From NCBI RefSeq assembly GCF_000312425.1, contig NZ_HE997181.1:5255788-5319787 (forward strand): a stretch of 64,000 nucleotides of DNA. The letters are read 5' to 3'. Below the pieces are notes generated by a model. That model searched no databases. It was not told the origin of the DNA and saw only the letters and a program-made list of their open reading frames with translations. Positions 17,798 to 26,087 of the stretch are shown here, piece by piece (position 1 is the stretch's first letter; each line of letters starts with the position of its first letter). A program made the position numbers and the translations under genes. The stretch is from Reyranella massiliensis 521. Lineage in GTDB: Bacteria; Pseudomonadota; Alphaproteobacteria; Reyranellales; Reyranellaceae.

Positions 17798-18844
17798 GTG
17801 CACTTCGCCAAAATTGCCCTGACGACCGCGGCGCTCGCGTTCTCGTCGGTTGCCGCGTACGCCGCCGACATTTCCGGTGCCGGCGCGACCTTCCCGTACC
17901 CGATCTATGCCAAGTGGGCCGATACCTACAAGAAGGAGACCGGCGTCGGTCTCAACTACCAGTCGATCGGCTCGGGCGGCGGCATCAAGCAGATCAAGGC
18001 CAAGACCGTGACCTTCGGCGCCACCGACGCGCCGCTGCCGGGCAAGGACCTCGATGCGTCGGGCCTCGCCCAGTTCCCGATGGTGATGGGCGCCATCGTG
18101 CCGGTCGTGAACCTCGACGGCATCAAGCCGGGCGAACTCACCCTCGACGGTGCGACGCTCGCCAAGATCTACATGGGCCAGATCAAGAGCTGGGACGATG
18201 CTGCCATCGCCAAGCTCAACCCGAACACCAAGCTGCCCAAGCAGGCGATCGTGCCGGTGCGCCGCTCGGACGGCTCGGGCACGACCTTCAACTTTGCCTA
18301 CTACCTCGCCGACATCAGCCCGGAGTGGAAGTCGAAAGTCGGCGTCGCCACCGCGCTCGAATGGCCGGTCGGCATCGGCGCCAAGGGTAACGAAGGCGTC
18401 GCCAACAACGTGGCCAACACGAAGGGCTCGATCGGCTACGTCGAGTATGCCTATGCCAAGCAAAACAAGCTCACCCACACCAATATGGTGAACAAGGCGG
18501 GCAAGACGGTTGCGCCGACGTCGGCCACCTTCCAGGCGGCCGCTGCCAACGCCGATTGGAAGTCGCAGCCCGGCTATGGCGTGATCCTGGCCAACCAGCC
18601 CGGCGATCAGTCCTGGCCGATGACCGCGGCGACTTGGATCCTGATCTACAAGAAGCCGGTTGACGCGGCGACCACGGGCGAGGCGCTGAAGTTCTTTGCT
18701 TGGGCCTACGCCAAGGGCGACAAGTCGGCCGAAGAGCTCGACTACGTGCCGATGCCGGCCAACGTCGTCGCCGATATTCAGAAGATGTGGTCTGCAGAGA
18801 TCAAGGACGCTGGCGGCAAGCCGTTGTTCTCGCCGACCAACTGA
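17798..18844 (+). CDS. pstS: Phosphate ABC transporter substrate-binding protein PstS
   Basis: PstS binds inorganic phosphate in the periplasm for the high-affinity Pst importer. The 348-residue precursor has a signal peptide ending AAYA at about residue 22, then DISGAGATFPYPIY, the family start of the mature protein. Phosphate-contacting blocks GSGGGIKQI and RRSDGSGTTFNF are present. GTG 17798 is supported by AAGGAG six bases upstream. It heads pstSCAB-phoU-phoB, just after a strong Pho box, and is followed by a hairpin that may favour its high expression. Confidence 0.97.
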   Translation: MHFAKIALTTAALAFSSVAAYAADISGAGATFPYPIYAKWADTYKKETGVGLNYQSIGSGGGIKQIKAKTVTFGATDAPLPGKDLDASGLAQFPMVMGAIVPVVNLDGIKPGELTLDGATLAKIYMGQIKSWDDAAIAKLNPNTKLPKQAIVPVRRSDGSGTTFNFAYYLADISPEWKSKVGVATALEWPVGIGAKGNEGVANNVANTKGSIGYVEYAYAKQNKLTHTNMVNKAGKTVAPTSATFQAAAANADWKSQPGYGVILANQPGDQSWPMTAATWILIYKKPVDAATTGEALKFFAWAYAKGDKSAEELDYVPMPANVVADIQKMWSAEIKDAGGKPLFSPTN

Positions 18845-18854
18845 GGCTCGCGGG

Positions 18855-18877
18855 GGGCGGGTGGTTCCCATCCGCCC
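18855..18877 (+). terminator. Stem-loop after pstS (likely attenuator/mRNA stabiliser)
   Basis: GGGCGGGTG (18855-18863) pairs with CATCCGCCC (18869-18877) over nine positions, one a G-T wobble, with a GTTCC loop. It begins 10 bases after the pstS stop. No T-run follows, so partial termination or 3' protection is more likely than full termination. Such a hairpin would let PstS be made in excess over PstCAB. Confidence 0.55.
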
Positions 18878-18931
18878 TCCATTCGTCCTCTCCATCCGAG
18901 CGTGCCCGGACGGAGCGGCAGGGGGAGGGGC

Positions 18932-19942
18932 ATGGATTCGAAGGGGCGTGACGTGAGCGAAGTGGCTCTGGCAGACACGAGCATGACGACCCGAGCGTCG
19001 TCGTCGCGTGCCGCCGTCTTGCGACGGTTGAGACTGAACGACCGGATTTTCCATGGCCTGACGCGTGGCGCGGCCCTCACAGTGTTGGCGCTGCTGAGCG
19101 GGGTCATCATCGCCCTGATCATCGGTGCCGCGCCTGCGCTCGGCACTTTCGGCTTCTCCTTCTTCACCAGCCAATCCTGGAACCCCGTCACAGAGAAATT
19201 CGGGGCACTGGCGCCGATCTACGGCACCCTGGTCACGTCCTTCATCGCCATGCTGATCGCCGTGCCGGTCGGTCTGATGGTGGCCTTCTTCCTGACCGAG
19301 CTTTGCCCGATGGTCCTGCGCCGCCCGATCGGCATCGCCATCGAGCTGCTGGCCGGCATTCCCAGCATCATCTACGGCATCTGGGGTCTGTTCGTCTTCG
19401 CGCCCTTTCTACAGAAGTACGTCCAGCCCTTCCTGATCGACACCTTCGGCAGCGTTCCCGTCCTCGGTACGCTGTTCGAAGGGCCTCCTTACGGTATCGG
19501 CGTGCTGACGGCGGGCCTCATTCTCGCGATCATGGTGCTGCCCTTCGTGACCTCGATCTCGCGTGACGTCTTCTCCGCCGTACCGCCTGTGCTCAAGGAA
19601 GCGGCCTATGGTGTCGGCTGCACGACCTGGGAAGTGTTCCGCAACGTCATCCTTCCCTACACGAGGGTCGGCGTGATCGGCGGCTTCATGCTGGGCCTGG
19701 GTCGCGCGCTCGGCGAAACCATGGCCGTGACCTTCGTGATCGGCAACGCCCACAAGGTCTCCGCCTCGATCCTGGCGCCGGGCACGACGATCTCGGCCTC
19801 GATCGCCAACGAATTCACCGAAGCGGTCGGCGATCTCTACACCTCGTCGCTGATTGCCCTCGGCCTGATCCTGTTCTTCATCACCTTCATCGTGCTCGCC
19901 ATTGCCCGCTACCTGCTGGCGCGCCTGAACAGGGTGGGGTAA
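18932..19942 (+). CDS. pstC: Phosphate ABC transporter permease PstC
   Basis: PstC is one of two Pst channel subunits. The 336-residue protein has an N-terminal cytoplasmic tail, a first membrane span near residue 50 and five more spans, with FGALAPIYGTLVTSF and the EAA loop KEAAYGVGCTTWEVF. ATG 18932 follows a GGGGGAGGGG tract; GTG 18953 is an alternative. pstA follows after four bases. Confidence 0.93.
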   Translation: MDSKGRDVSEVALADTSMTTRASSSRAAVLRRLRLNDRIFHGLTRGAALTVLALLSGVIIALIIGAAPALGTFGFSFFTSQSWNPVTEKFGALAPIYGTLVTSFIAMLIAVPVGLMVAFFLTELCPMVLRRPIGIAIELLAGIPSIIYGIWGLFVFAPFLQKYVQPFLIDTFGSVPVLGTLFEGPPYGIGVLTAGLILAIMVLPFVTSISRDVFSAVPPVLKEAAYGVGCTTWEVFRNVILPYTRVGVIGGFMLGLGRALGETMAVTFVIGNAHKVSASILAPGTTISASIANEFTEAVGDLYTSSLIALGLILFFITFIVLAIARYLLARLNRVG

Positions 19943-19946
19943 CGCC

Positions 19947-20798
19947 ATGTCCGCTACTGCGAATTCGCTCTACGCCGGCCGTCGCCGCCGCAACGCCATC
20001 GCCAAAGGCCTGGCGGTGGCTGCGACGATCTTCGGCCTCGGCTGGCTCGTTCTGATCCTGGGCGTGCTGCTGGTGCACGGCCTGTCGGGCCTGTCGCTTT
20101 CCGTCTTCACCGAGAACACGCCGCCGCCCGGCGCTGCCGGCGGCCTGGCGAACGCCATTGTCGGCAGTGTGATCATGACGGTGCTGGCGGTCATCATCGG
20201 CACGCCGATCGGCATTCTGGCCGGCACCTACCTTGCCGAATATGGGCGCCACGACAAGCTCTCGAACGTCGTGCGCTTCATCAACGACATCCTGCTCAGC
20301 GCCCCTTCCATCGTGATCGGCCTGTTCATCTACGAGGTGATGGTGGCGCCGATGGGCCACTTCTCCGGCTATGCCGGCGCCGTGGCCCTGGCCGTCATCG
20401 TGATCCCCGTCGTGGTGCGCACCACCGAGGACATGCTGAGCCTGGTGCCCGACACGCTGCGCGAGGCGGCCGCCTCGATCGGGCTGCCGCGCTCGCTCAT
20501 GATCATGCGGATCGCCTACCGCGCTGCTCAAGCCGGCATTGTGACGGGTATCCTGCTGGCAATCGCCCGCATCAGCGGCGAGACGGCGCCGCTCCTGTTC
20601 ACCGCTCTGAACAACCAGTTCTGGAGCATGAACATGAACGCGCCGATGCCCAGCCTGCCGGTGGTCATCTTCCAGTTTGCCCTGTCACCCTATGAAGAAT
20701 GGCAGAAGCTCGCCTGGACTGGCGCTCTCCTGATCACCGCCACCGTTCTCGCCCTCTCCATCTTTGCCCGATCCCTCACCTCCACGAGGAAACAGTAA
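19947..20798 (+). CDS. pstA: Phosphate ABC transporter permease PstA
   Basis: PstA pairs with PstC to form the phosphate channel. The 283-residue protein has about six spans, the NAIVGSVIMT block and the EAA loop REAAASIGLPRSLMIMRI. It starts four bases after pstC and its TAA stop shares an A with the pstB start, showing tight coupling. Confidence 0.94.
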   Translation: MSATANSLYAGRRRRNAIAKGLAVAATIFGLGWLVLILGVLLVHGLSGLSLSVFTENTPPPGAAGGLANAIVGSVIMTVLAVIIGTPIGILAGTYLAEYGRHDKLSNVVRFINDILLSAPSIVIGLFIYEVMVAPMGHFSGYAGAVALAVIVIPVVVRTTEDMLSLVPDTLREAAASIGLPRSLMIMRIAYRAAQAGIVTGILLAIARISGETAPLLFTALNNQFWSMNMNAPMPSLPVVIFQFALSPYEEWQKLAWTGALLITATVLALSIFARSLTSTRKQ

Positions 20799-21628
20799 TG
20801 AGCATTGCTTCTTCCGGCGGGCCGAGCCTTGCCGCTCCCGTCGCCAGCCATGCAAGCCTCGACACGTCGAAGCTCACGCCCAAGATCTCGATCAACAACC
20901 TCGAGTTCTTCTACGGCGACAGCCGCGCCCTGAAGGGCATCACGCTGTCGCTCTATGCCAATAAGACGACCGCTTTCATTGGTCCGTCGGGCTGCGGCAA
21001 GTCGACCCTGCTGCGTGTGCTCAACCGCATGTACGACCTCTATCCGGGCCAGCGCGCCGCCGGCGAAGTGCAGTTCGACGGCGACAACCTGTTGCGCGCC
21101 GACCAGGACATCAACTTGCTGCGCGCCCGTATCGGCATGGTGTTCCAGAAGCCGACGCCCTTTCCCATGTCGATCTACGAGAACATCGCTTTCGGTATCC
21201 GGCTCTATGAAAGCCTGCCGCGCTCGGAGCTCGACGGCCGTGTCGAGCAGGCGCTGCGCCGTGCCGCGCTGTGGGACGAAGTAAAGGACAAGCTCGGAGC
21301 CAACGGTCAGAGCCTGTCGGGTGGTCAGCAGCAGCGCCTGTGCATCGCGCGCACCGTTGCGGTGAAGCCCGAGGTCATCCTGTTCGACGAGCCCTGTTCG
21401 GCGCTCGATCCGATCTCGACGGCCAAGATCGAGGAGCTGATCGACGAGCTGAAGCAGGACTACACGATCGTCATCGTCACCCACAACATGCAGCAGGCGG
21501 CGCGCGTCTCGGACTTCACCGCCTTCATGTATCTCGGCGAGCTGATCGAATTCGGCGCCACGGCGACGCTATTCACGACACCGAAGGACAAGCGCACCCA
21601 AGCCTATATCACCGGGCGTTTCGGCTGA
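20798..21628 (+). CDS. pstB: Phosphate ABC transporter ATP-binding protein PstB
   Basis: PstB drives phosphate import and passes the transport state to PhoU/PhoR. The 276-residue protein has Walker A GPSGCGKS (62-69), signature LSGGQQQR and Walker B VILFDEPCSALDP; the cysteine after DEP is a PstB trait. ATG 20798 overlaps the pstA stop (TAATG); an in-frame upstream stretch is pstA coding DNA. phoU follows after 43 bases. Confidence 0.97.
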   Translation: MSIASSGGPSLAAPVASHASLDTSKLTPKISINNLEFFYGDSRALKGITLSLYANKTTAFIGPSGCGKSTLLRVLNRMYDLYPGQRAAGEVQFDGDNLLRADQDINLLRARIGMVFQKPTPFPMSIYENIAFGIRLYESLPRSELDGRVEQALRRAALWDEVKDKLGANGQSLSGGQQQRLCIARTVAVKPEVILFDEPCSALDPISTAKIEELIDELKQDYTIVIVTHNMQQAARVSDFTAFMYLGELIEFGATATLFTTPKDKRTQAYITGRFG

Positions 21629-21671
21629 GTTGGGCCGGCGGATCGGACAAGACCAGAAGAGGGGATAGAAC

Positions 21672-22382
21672 ATGCCCGCACATACTCTGAAGCGCTTCGA
21701 CGAAGAGCTGGAGCGGTTGAGCGCCACCATCAGCGAGATGGGTGGTCTTGCCGAAAATCAGCTTGCTCAATCTCTCGTGGCGCTACGCGACCGCGATACC
21801 GAGATTGCCGAAAGGGTGATCGCCGAGGACGCCCGCGTCGACGCCCTCGACGTGGCGGTGCAGGAGCAGACGGTCCAGCTTCTCGCGCTGCGTCAACCCA
21901 TGGCGGTCGACCTGCGCGTCATCCTGTCCTCGATCAAGATCGCGGCAGCGCTGGAGCGTATCGCCGACTATGCCAAGAACACCGCCAAGCGCAGCATCGT
22001 GCTGAGCCAGGGCGTTGCGCCGCCTTCGGCCGTGACCGGCATCGAGCGACTGGGTCGCCTTGTCCGCACGGCGCTGAAGGATGTGCTCGACGCCTTTGCG
22101 CATGGCGATGTCGCCAAGGCCTACGATGTCTGGCAGCGCGACGAGGAGATCGACCAGGTCTACACCGGCCTGTTTCGCCACCTGCTGACCTACATGATGG
22201 AAGATCCGCGTACGATCACCGCCTGCACGCATCTTCTGTTCATGGCCAAGAACATCGAACGCGCCGGCGATCACGTGACCAATATTGCCGAGCTGGTGAG
22301 CTTCCGTGCCACCGGCCACGGCTTCGACGAGGCGCGGCCGAAGGGCAGTGCCTCCCTTTACACGACGAGTAACGCATCGTGA
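21672..22382 (+). CDS. phoU: Phosphate signalling regulator PhoU
   Basis: PhoU relays the Pst transport state to PhoR and keeps the Pho regulon off when phosphate is plentiful. The 236-residue all-helical protein has the two repeated PhoU three-helix bundles, with metal-binding helices SIKIAAALERIADYAKN and KNIERAGDHVTNIAE, the latter diagnostic. GGGGATAG-type purines precede ATG 21672. Its TGA overlaps the phoB GTG (GTGA at 22379-22382). Confidence 0.96.
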   Translation: MPAHTLKRFDEELERLSATISEMGGLAENQLAQSLVALRDRDTEIAERVIAEDARVDALDVAVQEQTVQLLALRQPMAVDLRVILSSIKIAAALERIADYAKNTAKRSIVLSQGVAPPSAVTGIERLGRLVRTALKDVLDAFAHGDVAKAYDVWQRDEEIDQVYTGLFRHLLTYMMEDPRTITACTHLLFMAKNIERAGDHVTNIAELVSFRATGHGFDEARPKGSASLYTTSNAS

Positions 22383-23122
22383 GCATGACCGCCGTGACTC
22401 CTGCCCGCCGCGACGCTCAGGCCGCCACGATGAGGCCGCGCGTGCTGATCGTCGAAGATGAGACCGCGCTGGTCGAGTTGCTGCGGTACAATCTCGAACA
22501 GTCGGGCTTCAAGGTCGATGTTGCTTTCGATGGCGAGGAAGCGCTCCGGGCGGTCCAGGAAGACGTGCCCGACCTCATCCTGCTCGACTGGATGTTGCCG
22601 TTGATGTCGGGCATCGAAGTCTGCCGTCAGCTGCGCCGCCAGACCGCGACCGCCAACGTGCCGATCATCATGCTGACGGCGCGCGGCGAAGAGGGCGATC
22701 GCGTGCGCGGCCTCGATGCCGGCGCCGACGACTATGTGCCCAAGCCCTTCTCGCCGACCGAACTGGTGGCGCGCATTCGTGCCGTGTTGCGGCGCATCCG
22801 GCCCGCGTTGGCGGATGAGGCCTTGTCCTATGCCGATATCGTCATGGATCTCGTGGCGCATCGCGTGACACGGGGGGGCAAGCCGATCCATCTCGGGCCG
22901 ACGGAGTTCCGCCTGTTGCGCCACTTCATGGAGCATCCCGGTCGCGTCTTCTCGCGCGAGCAGCTTCTCGACGCGGTTTGGGGCAAGGACGTCTATGTCG
23001 AGGCCCGCACGGTCGACGTGCATATTCGCCGGTTACGCATTGCCTTGAACGGCGAGAGCCAGGTCGACGTGATCCGTACCGTTCGCGCCGCCGGCTACGC
23101 GTTGGACGCCACGCCGGGCTGA
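22379..23122 (+). CDS. phoB: Phosphate-regulon response regulator PhoB
   Basis: PhoB is the OmpR-family activator of Pho genes. The receiver has phospho-acceptor D70 (LILLDWMLP) and the KPFSP lysine; the C-terminal winged helix includes VDVHIRRLRIAL and the RTVRAAGYAL wing. The 247-residue form starts at GTG 22379 coupled to phoU. A start at MRPRVLIVEDE (22430) would give the usual length, so the first 17 residues are doubtful. Target sites of this protein are probably those at 17709-17741. Terminator-like hairpins follow. Confidence 0.94.
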   Translation: MSMTAVTPARRDAQAATMRPRVLIVEDETALVELLRYNLEQSGFKVDVAFDGEEALRAVQEDVPDLILLDWMLPLMSGIEVCRQLRRQTATANVPIIMLTARGEEGDRVRGLDAGADDYVPKPFSPTELVARIRAVLRRIRPALADEALSYADIVMDLVAHRVTRGGKPIHLGPTEFRLLRHFMEHPGRVFSREQLLDAVWGKDVYVEARTVDVHIRRLRIALNGESQVDVIRTVRAAGYALDATPG

Positions 23123-23133
23123 CCCGCCGGGTG

Positions 23134-23153
23134 ACCCTTCGAGCAAGGGTTTT
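23134..23153 (+). terminator. Weak terminator candidate after phoB
   Basis: ACCCTT (23134-23139) and AAGGGT (23145-23150) form a 6-bp stem with loop CGAGC, followed by TTT. It starts 11 bases after the phoB stop. The short stem makes it less convincing than the hairpin at 23290. The remaining bases up to 23289 hold nothing recognisable. Confidence 0.4.
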
Positions 23154-23289
23154 CCACATGGGCGGTAACGGTTTTGTAGCGTCCACGCCTTACACGAGGC
23201 TCGCCCGTTCCAAGTCCGGCGCCCCACGCCTCCGCTTCGGAATGGGTCGGTTCCCCCGGCTCGGACGACACCCGAGGCCGAACGACTAG

Positions 23290-23323
23290 CCCCTCCTTCT
23301 TCAGGAAGGAGGGGTTTCTTTTT
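23290..23323 (+). terminator. Strong intrinsic terminator of the pst-pho operon
   Basis: CCCCTCCTTC (23290-23299) pairs perfectly with GAAGGAGGGG (23305-23314), followed by TTTCTTTTT (23315-23323). This is a classic intrinsic terminator for the plus strand. The stop codon of convergent ampG (TCA at 23301-23303 on this strand) lies in the loop, so the last ampG codons are encoded by one arm and the T-tract. Confidence 0.88.
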
Positions 23324-24707
23324 CGAAGCGACGCCGGACGATCATCGCCAGCACGAGCGCGGGCAGGCCGAGCAGCGCGGTGTAGAGGAAGAAGATCGCG
23401 TAGCCGCCGAACTTGTGGGCCGACGAGAACTCCGCCTGCAGCTTGTCGACGATCCAGCCCGACGAACCGCCCATCAGCTTGCCCGGCAGGGTCATGATGG
23501 AAGTGAAGAGCGCGTACTGCGTCGCGGTGTAGGCTGTGTTGGTGAGGCCCGACAGGAAAGCGATGAAGATCGAGCCCGACATGCCGCCGACCAGATTGTC
23601 GACGCTGATCGCAACCGTGAGGATCAGGGTGTCGGGCTGGCCGACCAGCGCGAGCCACGAAAAGGTCAGGTTGCTCACCGCGATCAGGAAGACGGCGGGC
23701 GCAAGCAGCCGCGCTGCGCCCATGCGGAAGACCAGCACGCCCCCCAGCAGCGCGCCCAGGATCGACATCACAAAGCCGTAGATCTTGGAGACGTTGGCGA
23801 TCTGCGACAGCGAGAAACCCATGTCGATGTAGAATGGGTTCGCCATCACGCCCATGGCGATGTCGGAAAGGCGGAAAAGGCCGATGAACAACAGGAGCAC
23901 GACCGCCATCCAGCCGTAGCGTGCGAAAAAATCGACGAACGGGCAGACGATGGCGCCGTAGACGAAGATCAGCGCCTTGCGCACCCACATGGGCATCGTG
24001 CCGAGACCGGCAGCGAAGGTCGCGACCTTGCCTTCGAGTTCCGAGGTACCGGCGGCGACCTGCCTTTCCGGCTCGCTGACGATCAGGGTGGTGATGATGC
24101 CAACGAGGCCGAGCGCCGCCATGGACTGGTAGGCGATGGGCCAGGAGCCGAACTCGGCGATGTAGAGCGCGCCGGCGCCGGCGGCGAGCACAGCGATACG
24201 GTAGCCGAGCTGGTAGGTGGCGGCCGTGGCGCCCTGCAGGCTGGCGTCAGTCGCCTCGATGCGAAAGGCGTCCAGGGCGATATCCTGTGTGGCCGAGGAG
24301 AAAGCCACGACCAGCGCCAGCACGACCAGACCCCAGAGATCTGTGCGCGGGTCGCAGAAGGACATGCCGAGGAGGCCGCCGGCGATACCCGCCTGTGCCA
24401 GCAGCATCCAGGAGCGGCGGCGTCCCAGCCAGCGCGTGAGCAGCGGCAGCGGGACGCGATCGACCACCGGCGACCATACGAACTTGAAGGAGTAGGTGAT
24501 GCCGATCCAGCTGATGAAGCCGATGGCGGTACGGCTGATGCCGTACTCGCGCAGCCAGGCCGACAGCGTGGCGAAGACCAGCAGGAACGGTAGCCCGGCC
24601 GAGAAGCCGAGGAACAGGAACGTGACGACACGCGGATGCGTGTAGGTCGCGAGCGACTCGCGCCAACCCTTGTCGGCGCGAGTGTCGGCGGCGGCGGGAC
24701 CGCTCAA
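23301..24707 (-). CDS. ampG: AmpG-family muropeptide transporter (MFS)
   Basis: AmpG imports GlcNAc-anhydroMurNAc peptides for cell-wall recycling. The 468-residue protein has about 12 or more spans. Family blocks include SATQDIALDAFRIEA, DRVPLPLLTRWLGRRRSW and TNTAYTATQYALFTS. No ATG or GTG lies near the homology start. TTG 24707 overlaps the stop of the upstream kinase as TTGA and gives the expected N-terminus, so I take it as the start. Its 3' end is embedded in the phoB terminator. The substrate is inferred from family. Confidence 0.85.
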   Translation of the reverse strand: MSGPAAADTRADKGWRESLATYTHPRVVTFLFLGFSAGLPFLLVFATLSAWLREYGISRTAIGFISWIGITYSFKFVWSPVVDRVPLPLLTRWLGRRRSWMLLAQAGIAGGLLGMSFCDPRTDLWGLVVLALVVAFSSATQDIALDAFRIEATDASLQGATAATYQLGYRIAVLAAGAGALYIAEFGSWPIAYQSMAALGLVGIITTLIVSEPERQVAAGTSELEGKVATFAAGLGTMPMWVRKALIFVYGAIVCPFVDFFARYGWMAVVLLLFIGLFRLSDIAMGVMANPFYIDMGFSLSQIANVSKIYGFVMSILGALLGGVLVFRMGAARLLAPAVFLIAVSNLTFSWLALVGQPDTLILTVAISVDNLVGGMSGSIFIAFLSGLTNTAYTATQYALFTSIMTLPGKLMGGSSGWIVDKLQAEFSSAHKFGGYAIFFLYTALLGLPALVLAMIVRRRFEKETPPS

Positions 24708-25681
24708 ATGAGGCTTCTCAGCGCCTGCTCGGGCCGGGCGCCGACATGGGAAATCACTTCGGCGGCGGCGATGCCGCCCAGCCGGGCGCACTCGGCGAGC
24801 GGCTTGTTCTGGGTGAAGCCGAACAGGAAGCCGGAGGCGTAGAGGTCGCCTGCGCCCGTCGTATCGACGACCTTGGCGACGGGAGCCGCCGGTACGGCGT
24901 AGGTCTCGCTGCCCTTGATCACGACCGACCCCTTCTCGCTGCGCGTCAGGGCGGCGATCTTGGCTTCCTTGCGGGTGGCTTCGAGGGCCTCCTCGAACGT
25001 CTCGACCTCGTAGAGCGCTTTGATCTCGGCTTCGTTGCCGAACAGGATGTCGACCTTGGTGCGGATCAGGTCGCGGAACTCCTCGCGATAGCGATGGACG
25101 CAGAAGGAATCCGAGAGCGTGATCGAGACCTTGCGGCCGGCCGCGTGGGCGGCGTCGAACGCCTTGAGCACGGCTTGCTTGGCAGCCGGCGCATCCCACA
25201 GATAGCCCTCGACATAGGTCACCTGCGCCGACCCCACGCGCGCGACGTCGATATCGGCGGGGCCGAGGCCGGTGCAGGCGCCGAGATAGGTGTTCATGGT
25301 GCGCTGCGCGTCGGGCGTCACCAGGATCAGGCAGCGCGCGGTCGCGGGACCCGAGGTGGCGGCAGCCGTCTCGAAGGAGACGCCGGTCGCCTTGAGGTCG
25401 TGGCCGAACACGGCGCCGAGCTGGTCGTCGCGGACCTTGCCGATATAGGCGCCCTTGCCGCCGAACGAGGCGACGCCTGCCATGGTGTTGCCGCAGGAGC
25501 CGCCGGAAATCTCGACGCCCGGACCCATGGCCGCATAGAGCGTCTCGGCTCGTGCCTCGTCGATCAGCATCATGCTGCCCTTCACCAGGCCATGCTGGCC
25601 GAGGAAGGAATCGTCGGCTCTGCTCAGGACGTCGACGATGGCGTTACCGATTCCCAGCACGTCGAAGGCGGCGGATGTCAT
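24704..25681 (-). CDS. PfkB-family carbohydrate/nucleoside kinase, adenosine kinase-like
   Basis: The 325-residue protein is a ribokinase-fold kinase. GGSCGNTMAGVASFGG is the N-terminal substrate block, and DTTGAGDLYASGFLFG is the C-terminal PfkB signature with the catalytic Asp. The N-terminal pattern FDVLGIGNAIVDVL fits adenosine/inosine kinases of alphaproteobacteria, but sugar kinases of the same family are possible. It lies 16 bases after the DsrE-like gene and overlaps ampG by four bases. Confidence 0.85.
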   Translation of the reverse strand: MTSAAFDVLGIGNAIVDVLSRADDSFLGQHGLVKGSMMLIDEARAETLYAAMGPGVEISGGSCGNTMAGVASFGGKGAYIGKVRDDQLGAVFGHDLKATGVSFETAAATSGPATARCLILVTPDAQRTMNTYLGACTGLGPADIDVARVGSAQVTYVEGYLWDAPAAKQAVLKAFDAAHAAGRKVSITLSDSFCVHRYREEFRDLIRTKVDILFGNEAEIKALYEVETFEEALEATRKEAKIAALTRSEKGSVVIKGSETYAVPAAPVAKVVDTTGAGDLYASGFLFGFTQNKPLAECARLGGIAAAEVISHVGARPEQALRSLI

Positions 25682-25697
25682 GAACTCTCCCGATACG

Positions 25698-26087
25698 TCA
25701 CAGTGAAACGAGGTGCATGCCCGGCTTGGTCTGTTCCAGCAAGGTCACGATACCGGCGACCGTGAACGGCACGTCGGCCCTGAGGCTCGCACGGTCGATG
25801 TCGAGCGACCGCAAACCCATTTCGCATACGATAAAGCGCGCGCCAAGCTCGACGCAGGCCTGCAGCAGGGTCTCGAAGTCGCCGACGCCGCGCGCGCGGT
25901 TACGGGCATCGCGATCCCAGTCGTCGAGGGGAGGGGGCGGGCTCTGCAGGGCACGGATGCCGGCCATGGTGAAGAAAAGTACGGCCGGCTTGTTCACGGC
26001 CAGCGCAGCCGCAGCCAGCGCGAGCGCATAGTGGGCGCTTTCATAGTCGCCGGTGCGCAGGATGACCGAGATGCCGCCGTCGCTCAT
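25698..26087 (-). CDS. DsrE/DsrF-like sulfurtransferase-type protein
   Basis: The 129-residue protein shows the DsrE-like Rossmann fold: VILRTGDYESAHYALALAAAA at the N-terminus and FIVCEMGL with a conserved cysteine in the position that carries persulfide in family members. It starts with ATG 26087 overlapping the moeB stop (ATGA), so the two are coupled. I infer a sulfur-relay role beside the adenylyltransferase, but the partner is unknown. Confidence 0.75.
   Translation of the reverse strand: MSDGGISVILRTGDYESAHYALALAAAALAVNKPAVLFFTMAGIRALQSPPPPLDDWDRDARNRARGVGDFETLLQACVELGARFIVCEMGLRSLDIDRASLRADVPFTVAGIVTLLEQTKPGMHLVSL

Noticed and set aside
23301..25199. Extended ampG reaching 25199
   Set aside because: The extension is the kinase gene read in another frame; the TTG at 24707 gives the family N-terminus.
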